Assembly: GCA_002256435.1 (NCBI GenBank)
Contig: NKJC01000001.1
Span: 310,001 to 374,000 of the forward strand
DNA from: Chitinophagaceae bacterium BSSC1
GTDB lineage: Bacteria > Bacteroidota > Bacteroidia > Chitinophagales > Chitinophagaceae
Length of the DNA stretch: 64,000 nt
Reading direction: 5' to 3'
Shown here in pieces: positions 1 through 9,195 of this stretch. Positions within the stretch are counted from its first letter, which is position 1. Each line of letters begins with the position of its first letter. Made by a program: the position numbers and the translations under genes. The notes below the pieces were generated by a model that was given only the letters and a program-made list of their open reading frames with translations, ran no database searches and had not been told where the DNA came from.

Positions 1-2454
1 GGTAGATTCAAAGTCATCAATATAAATTAAGCCCTGTTCACCCTTTCCAATTTGAGGTGGATGCCCTGGTTGCAGATAAGCACCTTCTCCATAAGCAGTG
101 ATAGATGATTTTGCTTTGGTACTATAATTGGGTAACCTATTCAACAATCTTGTTAGACCTGGTAATTCAGAACGATAACTAAAATCCAAACCATACATGG
201 TGTTCCTAATAGGATCTTCTCCATAACCCATTTTGGTAAAATAGGGGCGTTCTCCCAATCTAACTACTGATGTTCCAATACTAAATTTCTTGTTGGCAAT
301 ATAGTCTAATCGCAAAGCGGCAAAGCCACGTTGTTGCATGCCAAATCCGGTATTGTTTTCAAAAGAAACCTGTACCGGAACATTGGAACTTAAAATGGCC
401 TGATTCAAAATTTTTACAGAACCCAAATTATAATCAACTACATAATCTGATCCTTCACGCAATACTTGTCCTCCGGCAGAAACCGTTACAGAACCTGGCG
501 GCACATTGGGCGCATTTAATGAAATTTCAGAACCACCTGTTCCCTTTACCTGGCCCTGCATTACAAATCTATTGAGGTTGGCATAGGTTTGGGCAATGGC
601 TTTAATGGAATCGTATAATTGCTTGTAGAGGTATTTGCTTTTGATATTGGCGGGCATCCCCGTAAAAGCCAAGTCTTCTAAGTCTTTACCAAATGGTTCC
701 AATACCGGGAAGATCACACGTCCTACTTGTGGTAAAATTGTAAATCCTTCTACATAGTCAAAGACCCCATCTGGTTGTGGGTCATTGCGGTTATTCAGCC
801 GGTCAAGGTTTAAGATTTTTAACAGCGGTTGACCATTTACAGAAGGAGAAGTCTCTGGCAAATAACGTTTTAATCCACCACTGGGTTCTTCATACAATAC
901 ATTCAATTTAAAGTCTTCTCTTTGAATGCCGCCAAACAAATCCAGTGAGTATACGTTCTTCATCATCAATCCCCAAATAGGCAATTGTATGCGTTGCGAT
1001 GTTGCTTTTAATAATTTCAACATCAAGACCTTCTGAACACCCTTGGAACTATCCAATGCTACGTCTTGAGAAAATTCACCCACTTGGTATACTTTACCAT
1101 TATATGTGTATTGATAAGCAACCGCCAACACTTCATCAGCTTGTAATTGACTGTTTACAGAAACAAAACCTGCTTGAGGATTAAAATAATATTCGTTGGG
1201 GCTGAGCTTGCGAGCAAATGTTTTTTCATAATCATCTACTGGGCGTAATCCCCTAGCAAATAACAAAGAATTGATCAAGGCTGGGTTTCTAGCATTTGGA
1301 TCATTCACCAAAGAACTGTACAAACTATTGGCGCCATTGAAAGGTAGAGGATTGCTAGTAAAGGAACTGATCACTGGATTATAAGGCGCAGGTTCTGCCA
1401 TGTCCATAAAACCAACAATATCACGCGCGTCTGTATTGGCGCCGTTTCTATTGGTTACCCAAACTTCAACTCTTTGTATTTGCACCTGCGTATTTACCTG
1501 TGGCAGGTTACGCATGGTCTTGTTATAATTGGTTCTAAAATATTGACCCATTAAGAAGTGACGGTTCTCTTCATAATCATCCAAGCGTTTTTGAAAATTC
1601 TGTGTGGCAGCTCCACCCTGTAAACCCATGGACTGTCTTTGAGAACGCTGATTGGCCAAAGCACCGGTGATATAGAGTTTACCAAATTGTAATTGGGTTT
1701 TAATCCCAAACAAATTCTGTGTACTTGGAATAAGTGTTCCTCTGGATTGATAAGAAATATTTCCTGCTTCAATGCTCTTGATAATCTCATCGTCCTTACC
1801 CTTGTAATCCAATTTAATTTGGTTGTCAAAACCAAGGTTGGTTTGGGTATTGTAATTGAGCGGAAACTTAAGCTTGTCTCCAATATTGGCATTCACGGCC
1901 AAATTGGCGTTCATGTCAAAATCAAAACCACCATTTTTTCTAGCTCGTTCTGGCAAGGTAGGGTTCTTGATATTTTGCCCCTGATAACCCGCCATAATAT
2001 TCACTTCACCACTTGGTTTAATATCTACTTTCAAACCCTTATCTGTAACGCCAAATATCCTATCAAAAAGGCTGGTATGCACTTTCATGGGAGGACGCTG
2101 TGTCTTCAGGTTAAGTGCAGTAATGGCATCGGCTCTTTTTTTGAAATAATCCGTTTCGGATTGCTTGGATTGCAAACGCAGATAATCATTAAAATCTATA
2201 GCCGTTGGAGTTCTATAAGTTTTGTTCCCAATTTTCTCAATGATATAGTACTGCTTGGTCTTGGGATCATATTCTACGGTTTGTTTAATCAATGCCGTAT
2301 CACGAATATTATAAGGATTGCGGTTATTACTACTAAGAGGATCTGCCCTTCTATCATTGATGGGATAGCGCAAGGTATCACGCTGCTGCGCCCAGACAGT
2401 GCTGGTGCAACAAACGGATAGCAGTATACCCATTACAGTAAGAAAATACTTCAA
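1..2454 (-). CDS. sprA: SprA-like giant cell-surface protein, N-terminal part (runs off window)
   Basis: The minus-strand frame stays open from about 2454 to the window edge, giving over 800 residues of the N-terminal half. It has the long asparagine/tyrosine-rich, beta-barrel-like composition of SprA (SOV), the outer-membrane channel of the type IX secretion system, needed for gliding in gliding relatives. The order ruvA then sprA is common in Bacteroidota. The only ATG near the 5' end (2433) would give a signal peptide with no positive charge. An in-frame TTG at 2454 adds a short Lys-containing n-region before the hydrophobic core and the WAQQ cleavage-like site, so I prefer TTG. A stop codon lies about six codons further upstream, so the start is confined to this interval. 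The C-terminus and full length cannot be seen here. Confidence 0.88.
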   Translation of the reverse strand, partial: MKYFLTVMGILLSVCCTSTVWAQQRDTLRYPINDRRADPLSSNNRNPYNIRDTALIKQTVEYDPKTKQYYIIEKIGNKTYRTPTAIDFNDYLRLQSKQSETDYFKKRADAITALNLKTQRPPMKVHTSLFDRIFGVTDKGLKVDIKPSGEVNIMAGYQGQNIKNPTLPERARKNGGFDFDMNANLAVNANIGDKLKFPLNYNTQTNLGFDNQIKLDYKGKDDEIIKSIEAGNISYQSRGTLIPSTQNLFGIKTQLQFGKLYITGALANQRSQRQSMGLQGGAATQNFQKRLDDYEENRHFLMGQYFRTNYNKTMRNLPQVNTQVQIQRVEVWVTNRNGANTDARDIVGFMDMAEPAPYNPVISSFTSNPLPFNGANSLYSSLVNDPNARNPALINSLLFARGLRPVDDYEKTFARKLSPNEYYFNPQAGFVSVNSQLQADEVLAVAYQYTYNGKVYQVGEFSQDVALDSSKGVQKVLMLKLLKATSQRIQLPIWGLMMKNVYSLDLFGGIQREDFKLNVLYEEPSGGLKRYLPETSPSVNGQPLLKILNLDRLNNRNDPQPDGVFDYVEGFTILPQVGRVIFPVLEPFGKDLEDLAFTGMPANIKSKYLYKQLYDSIKAIAQTYANLNRFVMQGQVKGTGGSEISLNAPNVPPGSVTVSAGGQVLREGSDYVVDYNLGSVKILNQAILSSNVPVQVSFENNTGFGMQQRGFAALRLDYIANKKFSIGTSVVRLGERPYFTKMGYGEDPIRNTMYGLDFSYRSELPGLTRLLNRLPNYSTKAKSSITAYGEGAYLQPGHPPQIGKGEQGLIYIDDFEST

Positions 2455-2493
2455 ACTTGAAGAAGGTTGTTAATGTAGAACTAGGGGTATAGG

Positions 2494-3084
2494 CTATAAG
2501 TTTTTTAATGCTTGTTTGATAATGTCTTCAAGGCTGTTTTCTGCCGTCATAGACACCATTGTTTTTTTCACTGCGTTCTCCGCCATTGGTTTTCCTATTC
2601 CAAGAGCCACCAAGGCTTGCACCGCGTCATTATCCACACTGGAAACAAGGGCTGCACCTCCGCTCAAGAAGGTATCCGCTGATTGTTTTCCCAATTTATC
2701 TCTCAACTCTACTACCAACCTTTCGGCTGATTTTTTGCCAATTCCTTTGATACTCTCCAAGACTTTTGTGTTGCCTTGAACAATGGCTTTGGCAATTTCA
2801 TCGGGTCGCATACCTGATAACATCATTCTAGCTGTTGAAGCTCCAACCCCAGAAACGCTAATCAGGTGTAAGAACATGTCCTTTTCAGCCAGCTCTGCAA
2901 AGCCAAAAAGAGTATGCGCATTTTCCGTAATATGCAAATAAGTAAAGAGCAACCCGCTTTCTTTTTTAGCAATAGCGGAATAGGTATTCAAACTAATCTG
3001 CAAGTCATAACCCACCCCGTTCACGTCTACCACCACCCTTGTTGTGGTTTTCACTGGAAATTGACCTCTTAGAAATGCAATCAT
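2494..3084 (-). CDS. ruvA: Holliday junction branch migration protein RuvA
   Basis: RuvA forms the tetramer that holds the Holliday junction while the RuvB motor drives branch migration during recombination repair. The product of 196 residues starts with MIAFLRG, the conserved N-terminus of the OB-fold domain. Two helix-hairpin-helix segments follow (LISVSGVGASTARMML and LESIKGIGKKSAERLVVEL), and a short C-terminal domain ending LEDIIKQALKNL contacts RuvB. The frame is open upstream to 3168, but those extra residues do not resemble RuvA, so the ATG at 3084 is chosen. It gives the usual family length of about 190-200 residues. The gene lies about 40 bp upstream of sprA on the same strand and divergent from fabH. 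Confidence 0.96.
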   Translation of the reverse strand: MIAFLRGQFPVKTTTRVVVDVNGVGYDLQISLNTYSAIAKKESGLLFTYLHITENAHTLFGFAELAEKDMFLHLISVSGVGASTARMMLSGMRPDEIAKAIVQGNTKVLESIKGIGKKSAERLVVELRDKLGKQSADTFLSGGAALVSSVDNDAVQALVALGIGKPMAENAVKKTMVSMTAENSLEDIIKQALKNL

Positions 3085-3091
3085 ACTGTTC

Positions 3092-3123
3092 CAAAAATAG
3101 GTTAAAAACAGGTTGAAAAACAA
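3092..3123 (-). promoter_or_regulatory. Bacteroidota-type promoter of ruvA
   Basis: On the minus strand TATTTTTG (3099-3092) matches the -7 consensus TAnnTTTG, with a TTG (3123-3121) 21 nt upstream. The predicted transcript would start only a few bases before the ruvA ATG at 3084. Confidence 0.5.
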
Positions 3124-3179
3124 GGTTTCTGACCGGATAAAGGAATCTTTTTGGATATTTGCGCCCAATTAAGACAGAT

Positions 3180-4178
3180 ATGAGTAAAATTACCGCCGCT
3201 ATTACAGCCGTTGGAGGATATGTTCCAGAGACCAAATTGACCAATTTTGACCTTGAAAAGATGGTGGATACCAATGACGAATGGATCCGCAGCCGTACCG
3301 GGATTTCTGAAAGAAGAATCCTAAAAGAACCCGGGAAAGGCAGTAGCGATATGGCAGTTCCAGCCATTGAAGAGATTTTGAGAAAGAAAAACCTGGACCC
3401 CAAAGAGATTGACTGTATTATTTGTGCCACGGTAACCCCAGATATGGTGTTTCCAGCCACAGCCAATATTATTGCCGACAAAATTGGTGCAACCAATGCT
3501 TGGGGCTATGACCTAAGCGCCGCTTGTAGTGGATTTCTGTTTGCCTTGAGTTCAGGAGCCATGTACATTGAAAGTGGCCGATTCAAAAAAGTAATTGTTG
3601 TTGGCGTTGACAAAATGAGCGCCATTGTAGACTATACAGACCGTACTACATGCATCATTTTTGGAGACGGAGCTGGTGCCGTTTTGCTGGAAGCCAGCGA
3701 AGATGGAATGGGAATTCAAGACAGTATTTTGAAAAGCGATGGTAGCGGACGTCATTACCTGCACATGAAAGCGGGTGGTTCTGTAAAACCAGCTACTGCA
3801 GAAACCGTTGCAGCCAGAGAACATTTTGCCTACCAAGAAGGTCAAGCTGTTTTCAAGTTTGCTGTGAAGGGCATGGCCGATGTTAGCGCCGAATTATTAG
3901 AAAGAAATAACCTTACTGGTGATGACATTGCATGGCTGGTTCCACACCAAGCCAATTTGCGCATCATTGACGCTACAGCCAATCGTATGGGATTGGATAA
4001 GGAAAAAGTGATGATCAATATTCAGAAATACGGGAACACTACTGCTGCCACCCTACCACTTTGTTTGTGGGATTGGGAAAACCAATTAAAGAAGGGTGAT
4101 AAGATTGTGCTTGCTGCATTTGGAGGTGGATTCACGTGGGGGGCAACCTTGCTTACGTGGGCATACGAAGGAAAGTGA
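3180..4178 (+). CDS. fabH: Beta-ketoacyl-ACP synthase III
   Basis: FabH starts type II fatty acid synthesis by condensing an acyl-CoA primer with malonyl-ACP in the cytosol. The 332-residue product has the full Cys-His-Asn triad. The catalytic Cys is near residue 116 in [16 protein letters not shown], the His is in [13 protein letters not shown], and the Asn is in [14 protein letters not shown]. The glycine-rich C-terminal segment [14 protein letters not shown] is also typical. The ATG at 3180 gives [17 protein letters not shown], the normal N-terminus; an upstream TTG at 3159 is less likely. The stop codon is itself the first part of a heptamer repeat array. A second fatty acid gene, fabD, lies 4 kb away. 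Bacteroidota often have several FabH paralogues, so substrate preference cannot be stated. Confidence 0.95.
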   Translation: MSKITAAITAVGGYVPETKLTNFDLEKMVDTNDEWIRSRTGISERRILKEPGKGSSDMAVPAIEEILRKKNLDPKEIDCIICATVTPDMVFPATANIIADKIGATNAWGYDLSAACSGFLFALSSGAMYIESGRFKKVIVVGVDKMSAIVDYTDRTTCIIFGDGAGAVLLEASEDGMGIQDSILKSDGSGRHYLHMKAGGSVKPATAETVAAREHFAYQEGQAVFKFAVKGMADVSAELLERNNLTGDDIAWLVPHQANLRIIDATANRMGLDKEKVMINIQKYGNTTAATLPLCLWDWENQLKKGDKIVLAAFGGGFTWGATLLTWAYEGK

Positions 4179-4207
4179 AGAGTGAAGAGTGAAGAGTGAA
4201 GAGTGAT
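4173..4207 (+). repeat. GTGAAGA heptamer array A, beginning at the fabH stop codon
   Basis: About four and a half copies of the 7-mer GTGAAGA. The fabH stop TGA (4176-4178) is part of the first copy. Since 7 is not divisible by 3, the array places TGA in all three frames within 21 bases. It ends in AGGAAGTAGAAA, which resembles the tail of arrays C and D. Confidence 0.9.
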
Positions 4208-4223
4208 AGGAAGTAGAAATAAC

Positions 4224-4254
4224 AAAAAAGGGATGACATGGTCATCCCTTTTTT
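4224..4254. terminator. Bidirectional intrinsic terminator between fabH and the barrel gene
   Basis: Perfect stem AAAAAAGGGATGAC / GTCATCCCTTTTTT with a 3-nt loop (4238-4240). It has U-runs in both directions and sits between two convergent genes. Confidence 0.9.
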
Positions 4255-4275
4255 ATTGAAAGATCATTCTAAAAA

Positions 4276-5004
4276 TTATTTCAAATTCGCCATTTTCTTT
4301 TCAGCAACAGCATCGCTGATAAAAGGGAATTCAAGATTAAATGAGAATGCTGAATTTTTATTGGACCCAAGATTCTTGTAAACGTCTGAGACGCCTTGAT
4401 AATATCTTAATTGAAGATTGATGCCTTTACCATTGCGTTTGGTAATTAATTGATAGGTAAAAGCAGCGGCAAAACCATAGTCTGTTTTATTTAATTTGTC
4501 TTTGATATTCTGGTCATAAGTTGCGTCATTTTTGCCTTCAAATTTTTCTTGGGCCTTGGTTAAAAAATTCACTTGAGGACCAAATCCAATCAAGATTTTT
4601 TCTGCCGCTTGATAGTGCATCATTACGGGAATATCTAAATAATTTAAAGACCTAGTGGTTGGCACATTGGCAAAAGGCCCATCCACAATGGTTCCTGTTT
4701 TTAAAGAAGCATTTCCTTTAAAGCCCATTGAATTCAAGGGTTTGAACTCAGGTTTAAAATACCATTTTTCAGAAAGTTTCATATTAATACCCAAACCAAA
4801 ATTAGTTCCAAACATAGCATGGTTGTCTAATTGATTAGAGATATTACTGTGGTTTATACCACCCACAATACTAAAATTGAATTTCTCTGTTGCTGCTTTG
4901 TCTCCAAAGATTAAAACTAATAAGGCAGCCTGTGCCTGTGTTTTTGCAATAGATGCAAACAAGAAAAAAAACATGACCAACGTGGAAAGAATTGTTTTTC
5001 TCAT
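4276..5004 (-). CDS. Outer-membrane beta-barrel protein (PorT/OmpW-like type)
   Basis: A 242-residue protein from the ATG at 5004 (MRKTILSTLVMFFFLFASIAKTQAQ, a clear signal peptide). The mature part alternates polar and hydrophobic residues, with repeated motifs such as FSIVGGINHS, FGLGINMKL, LDIPVMMHYQ and YGFAAAFTYQLI. These are typical of the small 8-10-strand barrels called outer membrane beta-barrel domain proteins in Bacteroidota. The specific ligand or role cannot be inferred. An in-frame TTG at 5034 would add ten residues and abut the upstream porin stop, but the ATG is better placed for a signal peptide. It follows the porin gene by 30 bp, so co-transcription is likely. It ends next to the bidirectional terminator. 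Confidence 0.8.
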   Translation of the reverse strand: MRKTILSTLVMFFFLFASIAKTQAQAALLVLIFGDKAATEKFNFSIVGGINHSNISNQLDNHAMFGTNFGLGINMKLSEKWYFKPEFKPLNSMGFKGNASLKTGTIVDGPFANVPTTRSLNYLDIPVMMHYQAAEKILIGFGPQVNFLTKAQEKFEGKNDATYDQNIKDKLNKTDYGFAAAFTYQLITKRNGKGINLQLRYYQGVSDVYKNLGSNKNSAFSFNLEFPFISDAVAEKKMANLK

Positions 5005-5034
5005 AGGGATTATTTTAGTCAACAATTTTTTCAA

Positions 5035-6318
5035 TTATAATTCAAACTGAACACGGAACTGCCAAAAACTACTGTTTCCGTTTATAGCATTTCTATACAA
5101 TGAACCATATCCATAATTGATCTCATACCTGAAATGTGCATTGGGATACCAGCTCAATGCGGTTGTAAATCGTTTGAATACCCCACCACTTAAGAGCGCA
5201 TCATCTGCACTAGCATAAGTATACCTTGCTCCTAATTCAAAAGCACCTGGGCCAGACCCTTTACTGAATTTAAAATTCTTTTTGGGAATGAGTTTACCCA
5301 AATTTCCATTCTGCTTGTTATACCTTCTGTTCTCTCCTGTTAGGAACCAAGTACCGCCAATTTGAAAATAATCCAATCTTGGATTCCCTTTTGAAACGCT
5401 TTTAACAGCCGTGTTCATATACTCAGCAATAAAAGCAACAGGTCCACTCACTTTCATCCATTCAAACATCAAGGTATTAGCGGCATCTGCATCAAAGGAA
5501 CCTGTAGAGATAAAAGAAGGAGCTGTATTGGCTTCCGGTTTTGCCTTATAACTTAGTTTGCCATCGGTTGCATCTGTATGTCTAAATCCAAAACCAATAT
5601 GCATCAATTCTCTGTCTGAAGTGTATTGCGGTAAACCAGAAATCCGGAAAGTGTATTGTGAACCATTGTCAGAAAATGTTTTCCCAGTTTCCCAATAATT
5701 ATTAAAGACACCAATGGTATAGGCTAGGCGATTATTTAAGACACTATTGGAATATCGGATGCCAATATTTCTTTGTCTTACAAACATGGGAACCCCACTA
5801 CCTCTTTCCATAAATCCTAATTGGGTTCCAGGTGCTACATATTCCATAGCAACACCTTCTTTTTGTTTACCCAAGGTTATCCAACCAGCATTCCCATTAA
5901 ACGGAATCTCAAGATTCCAATCTATAAAATCAAATTTTTTAGAACCAGGCTCGGCGTCCATTCCATTAAAATTGGCGCTCACCATATATCGCCAAGGGTT
6001 TTTAAACAATAGAATATTTCCTGAGACCATTAGTCGCTCACCCCTGAATTCTGTTCCAGGATCTACTTTTCCAACTTGTTGAATGTTTTCGTTATTCTGG
6101 TTTAATATATTATGGTCCAACAAAAATGCTGCTCCAAAATTTAGGTTAAACCACTTTGTATGAATTTGATTCCATTTTTTTGCCATAACGGGTGCCGCCG
6201 CTGAAGGGGCTTCCAATTTACTGATGGTGGCCGTATCGTTCAATGAAGTGAAAATGTTTTGAGCCTTTACTTCTGTTAGACAAAATAGGGCTATTAGTAA
6301 TAAGCCAATATTTTTCAT
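5035..6318 (-). CDS. Porin, phosphate-selective OprO/OprP-like family
   Basis: A 427-residue outer-membrane protein starting at the ATG at 6318, with signal peptide MKNIGLLLIALFCLTEVKAQ. The mature chain has regular amphipathic strands and the layout of the Porin_O_P family, for example the central segments WITLGKQKEGVAMEYV and FMERGSGVPMFVRQRNIGIRY, and a C-terminal aromatic strand ending in WQFRVQFEL. These proteins form trimeric 16-18-strand pores for anions such as phosphate, but selectivity is not shown by the sequence. Proline/alanine residues after the signal peptide suggest a short linker. It is the first gene of a two-gene unit with the small barrel protein downstream. No pho-type genes lie nearby. 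Confidence 0.78.
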   Translation of the reverse strand: MKNIGLLLIALFCLTEVKAQNIFTSLNDTATISKLEAPSAAAPVMAKKWNQIHTKWFNLNFGAAFLLDHNILNQNNENIQQVGKVDPGTEFRGERLMVSGNILLFKNPWRYMVSANFNGMDAEPGSKKFDFIDWNLEIPFNGNAGWITLGKQKEGVAMEYVAPGTQLGFMERGSGVPMFVRQRNIGIRYSNSVLNNRLAYTIGVFNNYWETGKTFSDNGSQYTFRISGLPQYTSDRELMHIGFGFRHTDATDGKLSYKAKPEANTAPSFISTGSFDADAANTLMFEWMKVSGPVAFIAEYMNTAVKSVSKGNPRLDYFQIGGTWFLTGENRRYNKQNGNLGKLIPKKNFKFSKGSGPGAFELGARYTYASADDALLSGGVFKRFTTALSWYPNAHFRYEINYGYGSLYRNAINGNSSFWQFRVQFEL

Positions 6319-6414
6319 GTCTCTGGTATCAAATTTTTGTATCATACTTTTTCTTGAAAATCCACTGCATATTATTAAAAAGCCTTAATAGATTTTATGA
6401 ATCAGACCTTTGCA

Positions 6415-6441
6415 TTGTATGGATTTATATATTCCATACAA
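6415..6441. promoter_or_regulatory. Inverted repeat upstream of the Cys/Met enzyme gene
   Basis: TTGTATGGA (6415-6423) and TTCCATACAA around 6432-6441 are near-perfect inverted arms separated by an AT-rich centre. It lies about 60-85 bp before the start codon. A TATTTTTG (6468-6475) matching the -7 consensus follows. It may be a repressor or activator site. Confidence 0.45.
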
Positions 6442-6499
6442 AATAGCCATTAGCCCTTGAATAATCCTATTTTTGAAAGGCAATCAATCAACCTATTCC

Positions 6500-7729
6500 A
6501 TGCAATCAAAACACCCACTAACTGGCATTAGTTCTGTAGCCATTCACGCTAGCGGACATGAAAATGCTGAATACGCGCATATCACGCCCATTTTTGCCAC
6601 TTCTACTTTTACGTTTGATACAGCCGAAAGTGGCATGGAGCGATATTCCGGACCAGACAAAACCAGGATCTATAGTAGATGGGGCAACCCAACTTTTACT
6701 GCTGCAGAAGAAACCATTGCAGCATTAGAAGCATTTGGTTTAAAGGATGAGCATGGTCAACAATTGGTTTTAAAAGCTTTATTGCATTCCAGTGGACAAG
6801 CTGCCATGACCACCATGTTCATGAGTAATTTGAAAGCTGGTGATACGGTTTTGTCACATTTTGCGCTGTATGGTGGCACCAATGAATTGTTTAAATCGGT
6901 TTTGGCTGGCGCTGGTGTTAAAACCACCATCATCAATATGCGTGATTTGAATTTAGTAGAAGCAGCGCTAAAAGAAGATAGCTCTATTAAGTTAATTCAT
7001 GTTGAGACCCCAGCCAATCCAACCTTACAATGTATAGATCTTGCAGCCGTATCGGCCTTGGCCAAACAATATGGTTGCATCTTAACGGTAGACAACACAT
7101 TTGCCACACCTTATTTGCAACAACCCTTTAAATACGGAGCAGATTTTGTATTCCATTCAACTACCAAATTCTTAAATGGTCATGGCACTGCTATTGGTGG
7201 CGTACTGCTGGGAAAAGACCTTGCATTCATGAATAGCACTGGCTGGAAATGGCATACGCTAATGGGTGGAAATAGCAATGCATTTGACGCATTTCTATTG
7301 TCACAAGGCATGAAAACCTTGGAGCTGAGAATGGACAGACATTGCAGCAATGCCATGGAAGTAGCCAAATGGTTAGAACAGCATCCCGCTATTGCTAAAG
7401 TGAATTACAATGGTTTGGAATCGCATCCGGATTATGCTATTGCAATGAAACAAATGAAGCATCCAGGTGCTCTCATGAGTTATGAATTAAAAGGAGGGCT
7501 CAAAGCAGGTATGCAATTTATTGATAAGCTCAACATGTGTGTGCGCGCTGTTTCACTTGGCACGGTAGACACTTTAATTTCACATCCAGCCAGTATGACC
7601 CATTCAAGTTTGAGTGTGGAAGAAAGATTGAAATATGGCATTACCGATGGTCTGATTAGAATGAGTGTGGGCATTGAAAACATTGCCGATATCTTAAGCG
7701 ATTTAGAGCAATCCTTAACAGGGTTATAA
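6500..7729 (+). CDS. PLP-dependent Cys/Met metabolism enzyme (gamma-lyase/synthase family)
   Basis: A 409-residue member of the trans-sulfuration family (cystathionine gamma-synthase or lyase, methionine gamma-lyase, O-acylhomoserine sulfhydrylase), which act through a pyridoxal phosphate Schiff base. The PLP lysine is K223 in FHSTTKFLNGHGT. Other family marks are YSRWGNPT, the phosphate-binding SSGQAAM, ETPANPT, VDNTFATP and the late substrate-binding VSLGTVDTLISHPASMTHSSL. The exact reaction cannot be decided; homologues in this phylum are annotated as methionine gamma-lyase or sulfhydrylase. A short insertion (FGLKDEHGQQLVLKAL) before SSGQ is unusual among canonical enzymes. The ATG at 6500 is chosen over an upstream TTG at 6473. 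It stands alone with a possible operator upstream. Confidence 0.85.
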   Translation: MQSKHPLTGISSVAIHASGHENAEYAHITPIFATSTFTFDTAESGMERYSGPDKTRIYSRWGNPTFTAAEETIAALEAFGLKDEHGQQLVLKALLHSSGQAAMTTMFMSNLKAGDTVLSHFALYGGTNELFKSVLAGAGVKTTIINMRDLNLVEAALKEDSSIKLIHVETPANPTLQCIDLAAVSALAKQYGCILTVDNTFATPYLQQPFKYGADFVFHSTTKFLNGHGTAIGGVLLGKDLAFMNSTGWKWHTLMGGNSNAFDAFLLSQGMKTLELRMDRHCSNAMEVAKWLEQHPAIAKVNYNGLESHPDYAIAMKQMKHPGALMSYELKGGLKAGMQFIDKLNMCVRAVSLGTVDTLISHPASMTHSSLSVEERLKYGITDGLIRMSVGIENIADILSDLEQSLTGL

Positions 7730-7755
7730 TTTCAATTTTAAAAGCGTTTTCAACT

Positions 7756-8202
7756 ATGCAGATTAATATTAGAAGGGCAGTGATAGAAGATTGCAGCAGA
7801 ATTATGGAGCTGATTCAAGAACTGGCTGATTATGAAAAAGCACCAGAAGAAGTAACGGTTACTTTAGCACATTTTCAAGAAAGTGGTTTTGGACTCAACC
7901 CTGTATGGTGGGCATTTGTTGCCGAAGTAGATGGTAAAGTGGAAGGATTTGCCTTATACTATATTCGTTATAGTACCTGGAAGGGACAACGCATGTACTT
8001 AGAAGATATTTTGGTGACTGAACAAATGCGTGGCAAACAATTGGGCAAATTATTGTTTGACAGATTGATAGTTGAAGCCAAAGAAAAAAATCTAAAGGGC
8101 ATGGTATGGCAGGTACTTGAATGGAATGAACCCGCCATTAATTTTTATAAAAAATACAATGCCAGTTTTGATGGTGAATGGATCAATTGCAGCATTAGCT
8201 AA
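7756..8202 (+). CDS. GNAT acetyltransferase, spermidine/spermine N1-acetyltransferase-like
   Basis: A 148-residue GNAT enzyme that would transfer acetyl from acetyl-CoA to an amine. The layout follows the SSAT (diamine acetyltransferase) subfamily: IRRAVIEDCSRIMELIQELADYE at the N-terminus, then GFALYYIRYSTWKGQRMYLEDILV, then the acetyl-CoA loop EQMRGKQLGKLL, and EWNEPAINFYKKYNA near the end. The same blocks are found in human-type SSAT and its bacterial relatives, which modify polyamines, thialysine or other diamines. The substrate is not determined by sequence. It lies 27 bp after the PLP enzyme gene on the same strand, so co-expression is possible. Its last 8 bases overlap the end of convergent fabD. 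Confidence 0.85.
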   Translation: MQINIRRAVIEDCSRIMELIQELADYEKAPEEVTVTLAHFQESGFGLNPVWWAFVAEVDGKVEGFALYYIRYSTWKGQRMYLEDILVTEQMRGKQLGKLLFDRLIVEAKEKNLKGMVWQVLEWNEPAINFYKKYNASFDGEWINCSIS

Positions 8203-9088
8203 CCCCGTTCACTACTGCTTCGCGATGGATTTTTTGTACCAATCCTTGCAATACTTTTCCTGGACCCACTTCTGTAAATTCAGTAGCACCATCTTGTACC
8301 ATAGCTTGCACAGATTGGGTCCATCTTACTGCACCAGTTAATTGCTCAATCAGATTTTGCTTAATGGCTGCCGGATCTGTAACCGCTTTGGCTACTACGT
8401 TTTGATAGATAGGACAGATAGGTGTATTAAAATGGGTTGCTTCAATGGCTGCGGCTAATTCTTCTTTTGCTGGAGCCATTAATGGTGAATGGAATGCACC
8501 ACCCACTGGCAACACCAATGCGCGTTTGGCACCAGCTGCTTTCATTTTTTCACAGGCTATTTCTATTCCTTTCAAAGATCCACTAATTACTAATTGACCA
8601 GGGCAGTTAAAATTTGCTGCAACCACTATTTCACCCGTTTCTAATTGCACAGTGGCACAAAGTTCTTCCACTTTGTCATCGGCCAAGGCCAAGACTGCAG
8701 CCATGGTTGATGGAGTCAATTCACACGCTTTCTGCATGGCAGAAGCCCTAATAGCCACCAAACGCAAAGCGTCTTCAAAGTGCAATACATGGTTGGCTAC
8801 CAATGCTGAAAATTCTCCCAGAGAATGACCTGCTACCAATCCAGGTTGTGGATCAACCAATGTTTGATAAGCAATGACCGAATGTATAAATACCGCAGGT
8901 TGGGTAATATTGGTTTGCTTCAAAGCCTCGTCTGTTCCTTCAAACATGATATCGCTAATGCGGAATCCAAGAATCTCATTGGCTTTTTCAAACAACACTT
9001 TGGCCGTATTATGAGATTCATACAATTGTTTTCCCATTCCAATAAACTGACTTCCTTGACCTGGAAACAAATAGGCGTGCTTTGACAT
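8195..9088 (-). CDS. fabD: Malonyl-CoA:ACP transacylase
   Basis: FabD loads malonate from CoA onto acyl carrier protein for fatty acid elongation. The 297-residue product starts MSKHAYLFPGQGSQFIGMG, the conserved family N-terminus. The catalytic serine is in GHSLGEFSAL, with the partner histidine in GGAFHSPLM. The arginine segment ALRLVAIRASAMQKA, which binds the malonyl carboxylate, is present, and the chain ends with the usual FTEVGPGKVLQGLVQKI. Length and all motifs are normal. The gene is convergent with the acetyltransferase gene, overlapping it by 8 bp, and sits downstream of the folE terminator, so it probably has its own promoter. Confidence 0.96.
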   Translation of the reverse strand: MSKHAYLFPGQGSQFIGMGKQLYESHNTAKVLFEKANEILGFRISDIMFEGTDEALKQTNITQPAVFIHSVIAYQTLVDPQPGLVAGHSLGEFSALVANHVLHFEDALRLVAIRASAMQKACELTPSTMAAVLALADDKVEELCATVQLETGEIVVAANFNCPGQLVISGSLKGIEIACEKMKAAGAKRALVLPVGGAFHSPLMAPAKEELAAAIEATHFNTPICPIYQNVVAKAVTDPAAIKQNLIEQLTGAVRWTQSVQAMVQDGATEFTEVGPGKVLQGLVQKIHREAVVNGVS

Positions 9089-9116
9089 ATGGCTAAATTG
9101 AGGCGATAAAATTAAA

Positions 9117-9143
9117 CAAAAACCCCGATAAAATTTATCGGGG
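9117..9143 (-). terminator. Intrinsic terminator downstream of folE
   Basis: Stem CCCCGATAAA (9123-9132) / TTTATCGGGG (9134-9143). On the minus strand it is followed by TTTTTGTTTAAT. It ends the pterin unit before fabD. Confidence 0.85.
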
Positions 9144-9195
9144 CTTCAATAGTATCTGTTCTTAGTATATTTCAGTTAGCAAACTGATTGCAGCA

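Noticed and set aside
1693..2421. 242-codon plus-strand frame opposite sprA
   Set aside because: It is antisense to the clearly coding sprA frame and shows no domain.
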